Shown: in pieces, positions 1-9,323 of the stretch
How the letters are laid out: each line of letters begins with the position of its first letter
Numbering within the stretch: position 1 is the stretch's first letter
Source: Trichomonas vaginalis G3
Taxonomy: Eukaryota; Parabasalia; Trichomonadida; Trichomonadidae
Direction: 5' to 3'
NCBI RefSeq assembly: GCF_026262505.1
Contig: NC_067206.1
Location: 2,356,001-2,420,000 of the forward strand
Length of the DNA: 64,000 bases
Made by a program: the position numbers and the translations under genes
Notes under the pieces: generated by a model
Database searches by the model: none
Seen by the model: only the letters and a program-made list of their open reading frames with translations
Told to the model about the DNA's origin: nothing

Positions 1-911
1 ACAATCAAATAAGACTTTTTGAAACCACTAATATTTTTTTGAAAAGATTTTGATGGATAAATTGTTAAAATGCATTATTTTTATTAAATTTGTAAACAGG
101 ATTACATGCAATATGAATTATCAAACTTAGATTCAAATTAATTGATTTTGAATTTTTTTTCAGGAAGATTTGTAGATTTTCCATATTAAAAATGAAACAT
201 CTGAAGTTTCTGTGCTCTACACATGCAGATCGAATTACTAAAGTAAAATTTTATTTAATTGTTTTTCAATTTCAAGTCGGTATTAACTAGTACTTGAAAA
301 TTTTAGAGTACTGGATGACAAACCATAGTAGGCCCAATTCTAATTTTGGCTCATTTTGTAAATTAGTTTCAAAATTTGAATTATATGCATTTTTCACATA
401 GCAAACCTGAAATGAGGATCTTCTCTACTGGTATATGACATCACCATGTAAAATGTTTGTTTATTTCCTTGTTATTACTCTATTAATCTTAAATTTTGTG
501 ATTTTGATATAAAAAATTTGCGGGAAGTTTAAATTCCTTCATGTATATTAATCAAATCGCTATTTTGGCCATCTTGAGCCACTAAGAACAATTCCAAATT
601 TTTTCGATATCTTCGATCTCCTGGAACTCCTCTCCAGTTTTGAATTTACTTTTTTTGATTTCGAAATTTTTTTGGAAATAATTGTATTGATTTTAAAAAA
701 ATTGGAATATTTTGGTTTTATCAAAATACTCCTAAATTTCGAATCCGTAGAATATATACAATTTATAGCGTCTTATAGGGGATATCTCGATAATCATAAA
801 ATATTCATAATTATGAAAAATTTATTATTTATATACCGAGAATAATGATTTTTTAAAATATTTTTTAATTTTCCTATACATGAGCTTTGTAAGTTCTTGA
901 CAAATGTAATT
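1..911. other. AT-rich stretch without a recognised gene
   Basis: This stretch is very AT-rich, with many short A and T runs and stops in all frames. I see no RNA gene, repeat or conserved coding stretch. It should hold the promoter of the gene that follows, but I could not pick out a convincing Inr box close to either possible start codon. Confidence 0.6.
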
Positions 912-2249
912 ATGGAGAATCTTGTTAACGTCATTTTCTTACAACCATTCAAAATTTCTAACGGGACTACATCAGAGAATACAATAATGAGCAGGAAAAT
1001 GTCAATAAGCTCTCCGAGCCTACTAAAATCTTCTAGTGGGTACATTTCTCCTGAACCGAATTTTGTTTTCTCTGAAGAGTTTTCTCATAGAATTCTATCA
1101 TTGCTGAGAAAAGCTAATGAAACTGATCCAATTAATCTTGTTTTATCAGATTTTTCATTTAATTTTGTATATGAACAATGCTGCAAGAAACTTACAATCC
1201 AAAAACCAACTACTGCACAATATTTAGACTTAATGTACACAGATAATTTAATACAAATCGCTCAGTTGGTAATGTGGATTTCATTATATGATACAATCAA
1301 TGAAAACATCCTTCAGAACGATATCAGATTAATACATCAAAGGCTTTATGATCGATTATCACTTGCTTTTTATTCTTTAAGCAAACAGTTACAAGAAGTA
1401 TCATCCATGGCAAATCAACGTCTGATTGACTATTGGTCATCAGCCATATGCGCTACTATATTACAACTTACTGTTTCTGAGTTTAAAGGATCTGAAACAG
1501 ATAATAACTACGAGTTTGTTGAAACAATAGAGCGAGGCGTTAGAAAAATGCTCCTCGGCTTCCCTCCTGCTAATATATTAGTATTTCACGAATCAGTTCT
1601 CGCATTAATTTCCTTAAAAGCACAAAAATTAGTTCCAAAGACCTTTACACCATCAGCTAACCTTAGTTTATTTGATACTGGCAACACTACTACTACAGAA
1701 TTGATCGGAGCAATGACAATCGAAAACCATTACGAGACAGTTCATCGAAGATCCCAAGAAGTTGTCTTTAAATCAAACTCTGGTAATGCGTTAATTCAAA
1801 ATGCAATGCGGTTAACAGGCATGAAAGAACCTGTAGAAGCAAAAGGTCTGACATTTCGAAAAGGAACGACAGAAGTTAGTAACATGGTAATGAAAAAATG
1901 CAGTGCTATAATGGATGCAAGTCTTGCACGTGTTTCGGAACACGCTGACGATAGAGATTTACATTTATTAGAAATATGCGATAGCGAAAGAGCCTGTAAC
2001 AAAAAACTAAGAGACGCTAAACTCAAATCTCTTGGTGTTACATTTGAAAACTTTGGTTATAATCCAATGTACGGTAGACTTGTTCTTGGAGGACTCCCTC
2101 CGCCAGCTGATTTGCAAGGAAGTGCTAAAATGTCATGGAGAGCTCAGACAAAAGTAGTTAGAAAACCTAAACCAGAAAAAACTATAAATGAAATTATATC
2201 TACAATTAAAGAAGCTCATCCTGTGATTCTCCGTACTGGAATTGCATAA
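912..2249 (+). CDS. hypothetical host protein, helix-rich
   Basis: An uninterrupted reading frame of about 445 residues from the ATG at 912. A slightly longer frame exists only by starting at a TTG at 897, and a second candidate ATG lies near 987 (MSRKMS...), so the start is uncertain. The first 60 residues are Ser-rich. The middle looks alpha-helical, and the C-terminal third is rich in Lys, Arg and Glu with the stretch LGGLPPPADLQG. I see no signal peptide, membrane segment or known catalytic motif and do not recognise the family. It converges on the kinase gene downstream, 216 bp away. The clean frame and unbroken length argue that it is a real trichomonad gene. Confidence 0.75.
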   Translation: MENLVNVIFLQPFKISNGTTSENTIMSRKMSISSPSLLKSSSGYISPEPNFVFSEEFSHRILSLLRKANETDPINLVLSDFSFNFVYEQCCKKLTIQKPTTAQYLDLMYTDNLIQIAQLVMWISLYDTINENILQNDIRLIHQRLYDRLSLAFYSLSKQLQEVSSMANQRLIDYWSSAICATILQLTVSEFKGSETDNNYEFVETIERGVRKMLLGFPPANILVFHESVLALISLKAQKLVPKTFTPSANLSLFDTGNTTTTELIGAMTIENHYETVHRRSQEVVFKSNSGNALIQNAMRLTGMKEPVEAKGLTFRKGTTEVSNMVMKKCSAIMDASLARVSEHADDRDLHLLEICDSERACNKKLRDAKLKSLGVTFENFGYNPMYGRLVLGGLPPPADLQGSAKMSWRAQTKVVRKPKPEKTINEIISTIKEAHPVILRTGIA

Positions 2250-2465
2250 TTCAGCTATTATTTTGTTTGTTTGTTGTAAAAGGTTATTGTTATTTAATTT
2301 TTTTTTTGAACAAAAATCTAAACATTACTTTCATTTAACTAATTTACATGTACTTGCTGAATATCATATGATTGACTTTTCTTCGATTTAGAAGATATTA
2401 AAAGAAAAACAGAATAATTTGGGAAAAATAACATACATAACAAAAGATTTACATAACAAAAAAGC

Positions 2466-3857
2466 TTAGTTATCTTGAGGATGTAAGTCCGGGAGCATTG
2501 ATTGCTGTTTTGGAGCTTTCTTGACTTCTTTCATATGAAGCCAAGGATGCTGTAGAAGTTGCGTTGCTGTTGTTCGTGCAATAGGATCCCAAGTGAGACA
2601 TCTAGCAATAAAATCTTCGTAAACAGGGTCGTTTGACTTGAGAGCTCTTGAAAGAGGTAAAGAACCAGGGATTCGCTTTCTTACAGAACGACTTTGCTTA
2701 AGATGTAGTTGCTCGTCGAAGAATTCATTCTTTCTCTTACCTTGTCGAACTAATCCTGCGTTTGGATTTCCAAGAACTTCAGCGATCATGGTAAGCTGTT
2801 CAAGTTCATTTTCACCAGGAAACAATGGTTTTCCAAGTAATAATTCAACAACAATCAAAGCAAAACTCCAAATATCCATCGGAGGACCGTATTTCACTCC
2901 AATCATAACTTCTGGAGCTCTGTAGAATCTACTTTGTATATATTCATATTTCTGATGTCCATCAAAACATGAACTGCCAAAATCAATCAATTTACAGTGT
3001 ACTTTGTTATCTGGACAAACTAAAACATTTTCTGGTTTCAGATCGCAATGAACAATGCCTAATCTATGACATTGTTCGATTCCTCGAAGCATTTCTGTTG
3101 CATATTGTCGTACTAATTTAACTGGAAGAGGTCTGTAGTTATTTGCTTGCGAAATCTCATATAAGTTTTTGCCAAGAATTTCATAAGTAATGCAAATGTG
3201 AGATCTGAAAATGAAAAAGTCATACGCCCTTACGATAAATGGCGAATTCGATTTGTTGAGCTTGGCAAGAATTTTGGCTTCAATTTGGCCTTGTTCATGC
3301 ATTTGTTCGGTACTTACAATGATTTTGACGGCAACTTTCTTTTTAGCTTTGTGATCATAGCATTGTAGAACTTGGCCAAAGGCTCCAGCTCCAAAAGACG
3401 ATAATATTTCAAATCTGTATGCTAAATGATCGCCAGATAAGAACTTATAATTGTGATTTGAGTCATCGAAACCGAGATTATGCTTATCATTTTTGTTCGG
3501 CTCGAATTTTTTGCTTCGTTGGCCCAAATAGAATATTTCAGGGAACTGGTGAATTTCGGTTCTTTCAAAGTTTGTGAGTAGTGGCGAATACTTTTGTAAA
3601 GCCTCTGGAGGAGTTATGGGTCCATTGGGAACTACTGGACTTAGAACGGAGTTTCCAGAACGAGCAGTAACAGGTACAGCTTTTCTGAATCGGGGATTTG
3701 TGGAATTTGGTTGATTTCGAGTAGTTTGCGGAACTTGCTCGGGTTCAACAACTTTTTGCTGCACAACATGACGACGACGTGGAGGTTTATCAATTGGAGG
3801 CGGTTGACCAGGAATTGCTGGTATATGACGCACATTATGCGCCACAACACCAAGCAT
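2466..3857 (-). CDS. DYRK-family (class II) dual-specificity protein kinase
   Basis: A 463-residue protein kinase of the CMGC group. A Pro-rich N-terminus (residues 1-95) is followed by a DYRK-homology box (about 100-150, with FPEIFYLGQRSKK and then HLAYRFEIL), which is typical of class II DYRKs. The kinase domain follows: Gly-rich loop GAGAFG (156-161), catalytic Lys in VAVKII (178), catalytic loop HCDLKPEN (270-277), DFGSS (292-296), and the activation-loop Tyr-x-Tyr in KYEYIQSRFYRAPE. The family autophosphorylates the second activation-loop Tyr during folding and then acts on Ser/Thr of cytosolic or nuclear targets. All catalytic residues are present, so it should be active. It starts at an ATG about 80 bp from the end of the adjacent Maverick, whose insertion therefore sits in its promoter side. 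It could also be annotated as Yak1/Pom1-like. Confidence 0.92.
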   Translation of the reverse strand: MLGVVAHNVRHIPAIPGQPPPIDKPPRRRHVVQQKVVEPEQVPQTTRNQPNSTNPRFRKAVPVTARSGNSVLSPVVPNGPITPPEALQKYSPLLTNFERTEIHQFPEIFYLGQRSKKFEPNKNDKHNLGFDDSNHNYKFLSGDHLAYRFEILSSFGAGAFGQVLQCYDHKAKKKVAVKIIVSTEQMHEQGQIEAKILAKLNKSNSPFIVRAYDFFIFRSHICITYEILGKNLYEISQANNYRPLPVKLVRQYATEMLRGIEQCHRLGIVHCDLKPENVLVCPDNKVHCKLIDFGSSCFDGHQKYEYIQSRFYRAPEVMIGVKYGPPMDIWSFALIVVELLLGKPLFPGENELEQLTMIAEVLGNPNAGLVRQGKRKNEFFDEQLHLKQSRSVRKRIPGSLPLSRALKSNDPVYEDFIARCLTWDPIARTTATQLLQHPWLHMKEVKKAPKQQSMLPDLHPQDN

Positions 3858-3937
3858 TTGTTTATATCCTCAGAAAATTTTCTCATAATACGTTACTAAT
3901 TGAAAAAAATTATTGCATATTTTGACAAATTAATATT

Positions 3938-3941
3938 TATG

Positions 3942-3943
<2 letters not shown>
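3938..3943. repeat. Left target-site duplication of the family 1 Maverick
   Basis: The hexamer TATGAT sits directly before the poly-A that opens the left terminal repeat. The same hexamer follows the poly-T at the right end (28367-28372). Six bases is the usual target duplication length for Polintons. Confidence 0.75.
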
Positions 3944-3976
<33 letters not shown>

Positions 3977-4040
3977 AAGTGGGGCTTCCAGGCACTTCGT
4001 GCCCTCTAGCCCCGAAGATGTTTAGTATAAATGAAGTTCT
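3944..4040 (+). repeat. Left terminal inverted repeat with nested hairpin
   Basis: It begins with a long A run, then a GC-richer block. It matches, in inverted orientation, the right end at about 28283-28366, including the shared stretch AAGATGTTTAGTATAA. A nested hairpin is visible. The outer arms are GGGGCT (3981-3986) and AGCCCC (4008-4013). The inner arms are GGCAC (3991-3995) and GTGCC (3999-4003) around a 3-base loop. Other copies of this end keep the hairpin with a different inner stem sequence. Confidence 0.85.
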
Positions 4041-4129
4041 TATATACGGGTCTTCCAGGAGCTTTTCACAAATTATATATGTTTTCATGTTTTGTCAAGA
4101 CTTCTTCGTAAAATCAGACAAAAATAATG

Positions 4130-4182
4130 TTTAGGGTAGAAGGTTAGATATAACCTCTTTTCTAACCTCTTTTCTACCCTCT
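4130..4182 (+). repeat. Family 1 intergenic palindrome/direct-repeat module
   Basis: The block contains AGGGTAGA, then the inverted repeat AGGTTA-GATA-TAACCT, followed by two direct repeats of the type TTTTCTAACCT and TTTTCTACCCT. The same module occurs at 15821-15870, 15917-15966 and, inverted, 16972-17020. It lies between the left terminal repeat and the first gene. Its function is unknown; a protein-binding site is plausible. Confidence 0.7.
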
Positions 4183-4264
4183 TGAATTTTCAAGACTTCT
4201 TCGTACATGTTTTGTCACTTTTCTGTCACTTTTCAGGAAAAAACATTTTTATTATATATATAAA

Positions 4265-5083
4265 ATGAATTTTACAAAACCACCGTTACCCTTCTTTGGA
4301 AATAAGAGTAGATGTAAAGATATTCTATTGAGAGAACTTAAGAAACTACCGAATGGTCTAACATTTGTAGACTTGTTCGGTGGAAGTTTCTATATATCTC
4401 ATTTGTGCCATACAATATTTCCTGACTCAAAGATTATATGCAATGACTTCGACAACTATATGAACCGTCTCAAACATATTCCAGACACAAACAATATATT
4501 GAAAGAGTTAAAAGAAAAGATACCTATAGGTAAGATGGAACGTATACCATTAGATAAGAAAAATACTGTCAGAGAGGTTTTGAAAAAGGCAGAGTATATT
4601 GACTGGGATAGTATATCTGCTAGACTATTATATAGTGGTGCTATAAGAGTTCATGACATTGAAACACTTATGTCAAAAGTTTTATATCTTAACTATACAA
4701 ATGTTTTCAAAGAGAACATAGAAAAATATATTGAGGGTATAGAGTTTGTGAGATGTCATTGGACAGAGTTGTATGAAAAATATAAAGACAAGGAAAATGT
4801 TTTCTTTATAGTGGACCCGCCGTTCTATAACACATGGGATTTTCAATACCAAGTAGACTGGACTTTGAGAGACTCTTTAGAAACTTTAGACGTTTTACAT
4901 AACCATCCATGCTTTTACTTTACATCCGATAAAAGTGGTTTGGAAAGTGTCATGAGATGGTTAGAGGACATACATGACTATGAGTTTAGATACGATAAGA
5001 TAGAATATGAGAGAGGTCCTATAAACTGGAGAAAGTGTCATAACAAAGAAATTTTACTAGTAAGTAAATGTGGTTTGAAATAG
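4265..5083 (+). CDS. D12-class adenine-N6 DNA methyltransferase (Dam-like)
   Basis: An open 272-residue frame, the usual length for Dam/D12-class enzymes, which transfer a methyl group from S-adenosylmethionine to N6 of adenine in DNA. Visible motifs are FFGNKSR (residues 10-16, the N-terminal F-x-G-x-K), VDLFGGS (35-41, the cofactor-binding motif), CNDFD near 59-63, and the catalytic DPPF (184-187). The ATG at 4265 follows a T-rich box (TTTTTATTATATATATAAA), as seen before other element genes. It is the first gene after the left terminal repeat, and a 43-residue membrane protein gene overlaps its 3' end. It is unbroken while most of its neighbours are not. It could mark element DNA or protect it from a nuclease. 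The target sequence cannot be read from the DNA. Confidence 0.9.
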   Translation: MNFTKPPLPFFGNKSRCKDILLRELKKLPNGLTFVDLFGGSFYISHLCHTIFPDSKIICNDFDNYMNRLKHIPDTNNILKELKEKIPIGKMERIPLDKKNTVREVLKKAEYIDWDSISARLLYSGAIRVHDIETLMSKVLYLNYTNVFKENIEKYIEGIEFVRCHWTELYEKYKDKENVFFIVDPPFYNTWDFQYQVDWTLRDSLETLDVLHNHPCFYFTSDKSGLESVMRWLEDIHDYEFRYDKIEYERGPINWRKCHNKEILLVSKCGLK

Positions 5084-5199
5084 GACTACTTGTTTTAGGT
5101 TTTTTCCATTGTGTCATTTACTTATTTGACGTGGCAGAAAGATATAGAGAATATGAAGATGAACCAATGTCTGCAAATGTTCAGCATATGTACTCGTAA
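5068..5199 (+). CDS. small single-pass membrane protein (43 aa)
   Basis: A short open frame whose ATG lies 16 bases inside the end of the methyltransferase gene, in another frame. Residues 2-20 are strongly hydrophobic (IGLLVLGFFHCVIYLF) and should span a membrane. The remainder is charged (AERYREYEDEP). There are no internal breaks. It is too short for family assignment. The tight overlap with the upstream gene suggests that the two are expressed together. Confidence 0.55.
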   Translation: MWFEIGLLVLGFFHCVIYLFDVAERYREYEDEPMSANVQHMYS

Positions 5200-5222
5200 G
5201 AGATATTTTTATCTAATATTAA

Positions 5223-5405
5223 ATGGACGCACAGAACTTAGCGAATGCACAGCAACCTGGACAACCAAACCCAGAGAATATTCCAAATGAAGTTAGAATA
5301 CAAACTGCAATGGCAAACTATGGTCAAGTGCCAACAGATGTACAAATGCAAACTGCCATGTCAAATGACGCTGCGTTAGGTTTGCCACATGGTATGCAAA
5401 TATGA
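5223..5405 (+). CDS. small Gln/Pro/Asn-rich protein (60 aa)
   Basis: An open frame with two repeats of the type P-x-x-V-x-x-Q-T-A-M-x-N (VRIQTAMANYGQVP and VQMQTAMSNDAALG). It is low in hydrophobic residues, with no membrane segment. It starts 24 bp after the membrane protein and its end runs into the next short gene. I do not recognise it; it may be a small structural protein or tail. Confidence 0.5.
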   Translation: MDAQNLANAQQPGQPNPENIPNEVRIQTAMANYGQVPTDVQMQTAMSNDAALGLPHGMQI

Positions 5406-5406
5406 G

Positions 5407-5581
5407 ATGGAAAGAGTTTTATACAACCCTGAAGTGGGATATAAACAACTCTATGCAGATGACGCAAACACAGGAGTTGACCCAGAGTATGTTTTCTACA
5501 CAGAGAGAATAGAATGTATGAGCTCCAGTTAAAAATGCTATGGAACTCAACAGGAAACGTAAGAGACTAGGCGGACATTAG
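5407..5581 (+). pseudogene. small basic protein, broken
   Basis: A short coding region beginning MERVLYNPEVGYKQ, with a very basic C-terminal end (LNRKRKRLGGH). It is broken. The basic tail would suit a DNA- or core-associated protein, but nothing more specific can be said. Confidence 0.35.
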
Positions 5582-5598
5582 ATTTTACATATAGTAAA

Positions 5599-5836
5599 AT
5601 GGGTTCTTTGGAAGAATAGGAAACTTCTTTCGAAATGTTGGAAGAGGTATATGGAATGGAATAAAAACCGTAGAAGAGGAATTTGGAACGGAGTCAAAAA
5701 TATTGGTAAAAGAGTAGGTCAGTTCGTTGGTATTATACCTAAAGACCCTGAACCAGAAGAACAAGCTCTGTTATACAACAGCCTGAACCTGCACCACAGT
5801 CAAGTTGGCAACCAAATCCAACACCTCAACCGTATT
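5599..5836 (+). pseudogene. amphipathic-helix protein, adenovirus pVI-like (inferred), broken
   Basis: The region encodes a Gly-rich amphipathic N-terminus (FFGRIGNFFRNVGRG) and later GVKNIGKRVGQFVGIIP, then a Pro-rich tail. The layout resembles the product of 8902-9323 and the membrane-lytic helix of adenovirus protein VI. The link to pVI is by general character only, not by a proven motif. Broken (one or two breaks). Confidence 0.4.
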
Positions 5837-5840
5837 AAAA

Positions 5841-6687
5841 TCATATTTTTACCGTTCGATAGTAGTTGTATATGAGACTAAGTTCTAAGTAAAACGCATG
5901 GTATAATGGAACTATTCTCTTTCTTCCATCTGTTGTAAACCATACTTGAAAGTCTGAAATACTTCCACTTGGTGGTTCATATAGCTTTGTAGGTTTTTCG
6001 TAAAGTCATTTGCCAAGCATAAAAAAGAGTTTTGTGCACCAGAAAATGAAGCATGAACTATAATAGCATCTGAGTCGAAAACATTTTCATATGTTCCATT
6101 AGGTTTTCGACTTCATAAAAGTTCGGGTGTACTGGATATTCTGCAGGCTGATTTAACATCCTCAAAAATCTATACCATGCCAAGTTGTTATATTTTGTAG
6201 AATATAAACGTCTTCTCCAAGGTCTTCTATTCTATTGATTTTAACAGTTGCATTTTTCCCTGTCATATATAATATCGAGATGGTACTCTCCTTCGTCAAT
6301 GTTGTACTGTTTTTGCATATTCGAGATAGATATCGTTTATTTTTTCTTGAAAAGCTTGAAGAGTTGTTTCTAAGTTTACAAGCAAATTCACTTGTAAAAG
6401 TTTTCCCTGTTCAAATTTCTCATACGTATGTTTTTCTTTGTTATAGTATCGAATTTCAAAAGCGACCGTAAATGGGAAACCATGTATGGCTTCTGAAATG
6501 AACTTCATTCTACGAAAGCCAATAGCTTTTGTGACGATGGGTCTCTTAGCCATCTTAATGGGTAGTCAAAACGATAGCCTTCATGCTTTACGGTCTCTGT
6601 CTCAAACTTTTGACCGACATTAGTAAAAAGTTCATCTAATGGTTTAGTTGTAGCAACTCTTGAATTTTCTTTTTCTATTGAAAGCAT
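5841..6687 (-). pseudogene. penton-like minor capsid protein, family 1, broken
   Basis: The reverse strand encodes pieces that match, in order and spacing, the 285-residue protein at 54832-55689 of the second family: a beta-rich opening with YRFDYPLRWL, then IGFRRMKF and a block ending LQAFQEKINDI. The intact relative looks like the single-jelly-roll penton of Polintons, which would form the capsid vertices. The start (ATG at 6687) lies 18 bp from the divergent tail-fibre gene start. Broken, a few times. Confidence 0.5.
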
Positions 6688-6705
6688 ATTTTATCTAGAA
6701 TAAAA
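6688..6705. promoter_or_regulatory. 18-bp divergent promoter between penton-like and tail-fibre genes
   Basis: Only 18 bases (ATTTTATCTAGAATAAAA) separate the two divergent start codons. The segment is nearly palindromic around CTAG and carries a TTTTAT-type box facing each way. A close relative, TTTACTTAGAATAAAAAG, fills the 18-bp gap at 21651-21668. Confidence 0.6.
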
Positions 6706-7931
6706 ATGTCGAAAGAAACAGCGTCTATGAGAGAAATACAACACAACCGACAACTCATTTGTGCAAGCTCTAAATAAGAACAAACAAACTTTTCAAACTA
6801 TTCTAAGATATCTGAGTCATTGAAAGAAGGAAACTTAAAACTGACGATAAACCCATTGACAGACGAGTTTCTGTTTCAAGACAGTAAGAACCATACTGTC
6901 TGTGTAAATCCAACAAAAGGAACTTTAAACGAGAAACCTATAGATGAACTTCTTTTGAAGGCAGATATTGACAACAAAGCTGACAAAGAGTATGTAGATG
7001 CAACAAGAGACTATATTCTCGCATGGACAGATAGAACATACCCACAAAAACATCATACACATAACATCTATGACGTAGATGAACTACCAGCAATGTTAGA
7101 TGACAAAGCGGATAAAACATATGTTGACAATAAAATGTCAAGTGAAGTGACAAGAGCTGACAAAGAATATTCTAAAAAGACTCATACACATACCATTGCA
7201 AATATTACAAACTTACAAGAAACCTTAAACAGGAAAAGTGACGTTGGACATACACACGATTTCTTCGCAACTGTTGGTATAGAAAATATTGAAGGAACGG
7301 TTGAAGAAACTGGTGGGGATGTATTAATTGGAAACCTCCTAACTTTCCACAAGGTTTAACATCGGATGAAGACATAACAGATGAGATACATTAGATGTAG
7401 AAATGTCTATGTCATGGAGGATGAAAACAAAGTTAAATTCACTGCTCAAGATTTATATGATAAAAAAGCTGACAAAACAGAGCTTCAAACGTTAAAGACA
7501 GAAATACTTCAAACAGTATATCCTATAGGTTCTATTTACACGTCAATGAACTCTACCAGACCAGAAGTAGTACTTGGTTTTGGAACTTGGACTCAAATAG
7601 TCGACAGGTTTTTGTATTGTGCAAACTCTTCAAAGGAAACAGGTGGAAGTAAAACGATTTCAGGTGAAAATTACCTGCGCACAGTCACTACATAGATTTA
7701 AGTACATCTCAAGCAGGTTGGCATAAGCATAAATTTTGGGATTGGTCAGAATGAAAAAGGTAAAGGATATGATGTTAAAGACGACGTTAGTTTGCTATAA
7801 ATTGTTACTGGGTACACTCAGGGAGAGGAAACCATACACATCGCGTTTCAGGGTATACGCAAACAACGGGACAAAGTAAAGACTACATGCCACCTTACAT
7901 GACAGTTTACGCATGGTATAGAATTGCTTAG
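6706..7931 (+). pseudogene. tailed-phage-like tail-fibre/collar protein, broken
   Basis: The region has the make-up of phage short tail fibres. Tandem segments of the type HTHNIYDVDELPAMLDDKAD and HTHTIANITNLQETLNRKSD carry paired His. They are followed by YPIGSIYTSMNSTRP...FGTWTQIVDRFLY, the collar-like motif of many baseplate and tail-fibre proteins. The end reads MPPYMTVYAWYRIA, the usual last residues of that family. In phages these trimeric proteins bind the host surface. Here it would be the receptor-binding part of a Maverick virion (inference). It ends head-on with the integrase gene, the two stops overlapping by 4 bases. Broken (a few breaks). Confidence 0.8.
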
Positions 7932-8885
7932 TCGTCATTTTCAACTTCTTTAGCATATTCGTCAGGAGTTGTCTTATATTTGTTAGGAACTGTCTTTGAA
8001 AGTATACCACCTTGAACTTTGACAAGTTTGAAACGAGGTCTGACAATAGTAGTTTTATCTTCTGCTTGCAGTCTGTACATTTTGCCATGTTTGCCTAAAA
8101 CTTCATAATATTCTCTTGTATACTTTCTTCTATTTTTACGAACACGAATGGAGTACCTGTCGAGTTCCCATTGTTGTCATAGTCAATAGTATTTTCATAT
8201 GGGTCGCGTTTAGGTATTTCTATTTTTACTTTGTCACCTTTCTTAAGTTTGAAGCCTGGCATTCTTTCTTGTTTGTCTCTTTTGACTAAACTATTAAATA
8301 TATAGTCTTTCTCTAAGTCGGGGTTGTTTTTCATTTCTTCGGGGGAGTGGTTTCCCAAACCTTTTTGTTTACGGTTATTGTAAATATTTAAAACTTGTCT
8401 CATCTTTGCCATGGAGAAGTGTCTATATTTGTCGTCATATGACATTTCATTTGCTTCACCACCTTGTGGTTGGTTTAAGTCTCTTAAGATTTTTATACAA
8501 CTGTCAATGACACCAAGAGCAGAATGGTTTTGGTCGACAATGAAATATTGGTTTACATTTTTTGAACGCAGATAGTTTTTAATATCGTCTGATTTGAAAG
8601 AACTTTCACAGTCAGATGTCAGTTTTGTTGGATGGTATTTGTCAACGAATATTGTCAAAGCAGTTTTCACATCTAAAATATTTTTGGACTGTAATGGTAT
8701 GGCTTCACAGTATCTTGTGTTTTGACCAACAAATATTAGCCAGTATGGTGGTCCATCTTCTCTATACCTCGGAATGTTTTCCAAGATATCCATAAACCAA
8801 GCATTTGGTGTTGAACTAAAGATTTTTACATGAGTGCTTTCTTTGTCGCTTTAGAAACATAGGGGTCCTTGTTTGGATTCGTCAT
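7928..8885 (-). pseudogene. retroviral-type integrase (Polinton c-integrase), family 1, broken
   Basis: Rve-type integrase with the core segments YWLIFVGQNTRYCEAIPL, LTSDCESSF and DQNHSALGVIDSCIKILRDL, then the joining segment NNRKQKGLGNHSPEEM and a basic beta-rich C-terminus beginning KLKKGDKVKIEIPKR. Polinton integrases insert the element and create the 6-bp duplication. The same family is found at the window end (63112-64000) in the second element. The start lies 16 bp from the divergent gene at 8902. Broken (about two breaks). Confidence 0.85.
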
Positions 8886-8901
8886 TTTTTACCTATAAGA
8901 A

Positions 8902-9323
8902 ATGGGTTTATTTGGCGCATTAGCAGGAGTTGCATCCAGATTTTTGCCCGCAGTGGGAACAATAGCCAGAGGTGTATTTGGAGTTGGAAGGAAGATTTTG
9001 AGTACATTAGGTATACTGAAAGAGAAAGCACAGCCTATTATACAAACTGTACAGAAAGGTTGGGATGTAGCACGAGATGCAGCAAATCTTATTCCAAATC
9101 CTGAAACAAGAGGAAAAGTTCAAGGATGGATGGACAATGTAGGAAGACAAGCAGGAAACTATATAACAAAGCAAATGACTACTATAACCAAGCAGGACAC
9201 TATATGGACCAAGGTGAAAGATTCTTTAACAGAGGATATAACCATGCACAACAGTGGGTAAACAATAACCAACCTCAACCGCCTCAAACTGGGGAATGTA
9301 AATTTTTTACTGAGATGAAATGA
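8902..9323 (+). pseudogene. amphipathic pVI/pX-like minor virion protein (inferred), broken
   Basis: It opens with a long Gly/Ala-rich amphipathic stretch (MGLFGALAGVASRFLPAVG, then ARGVFGVGRKILSTLG). This is followed by VQKGWDVARDAANLIPNP and a Gln/Asn/Pro-rich tail. This resembles membrane-disrupting minor capsid proteins such as adenovirus pVI, but the resemblance is one of composition. Its end overlaps the ATG of the next small gene. The leader is the 16-bp gap shared with the divergent integrase gene. Broken (about one break). Confidence 0.45.
9300..9323 (+). promoter_or_regulatory. 24-nt leader repeated before two consecutive genes, copy 1
   Basis: AAATTTTTTACTGAGATGAA followed by ATGA is repeated without change at 9475-9498. 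Each copy ends in the ATG of a gene (9320 and 9495). Perfect conservation of 24 bases between two unrelated genes suggests a shared promoter or leader. Confidence 0.55.

Noticed and set aside
3944-3973. Poly-A run suggestive of a retrotransposon tail
   Set aside because: It opens a terminal inverted repeat whose partner with poly-T lies at 28343-28366, and the element between them is a Maverick. No LINE or retroviral reverse transcriptase is present.
6706-7931. Bacterial or phage contamination as the source of the tail-fibre-like sequence
   Set aside because: It lies within a single element with matched terminal repeats, has the same base composition and leader box as its neighbours, and ends in a 4-base overlap with the Maverick integrase.
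7795-8088. 97-codon reverse frame after the integrase
   Set aside because: It runs in a different frame from the recognisable integrase end and overlaps the tail-fibre end; it looks like a shadow.
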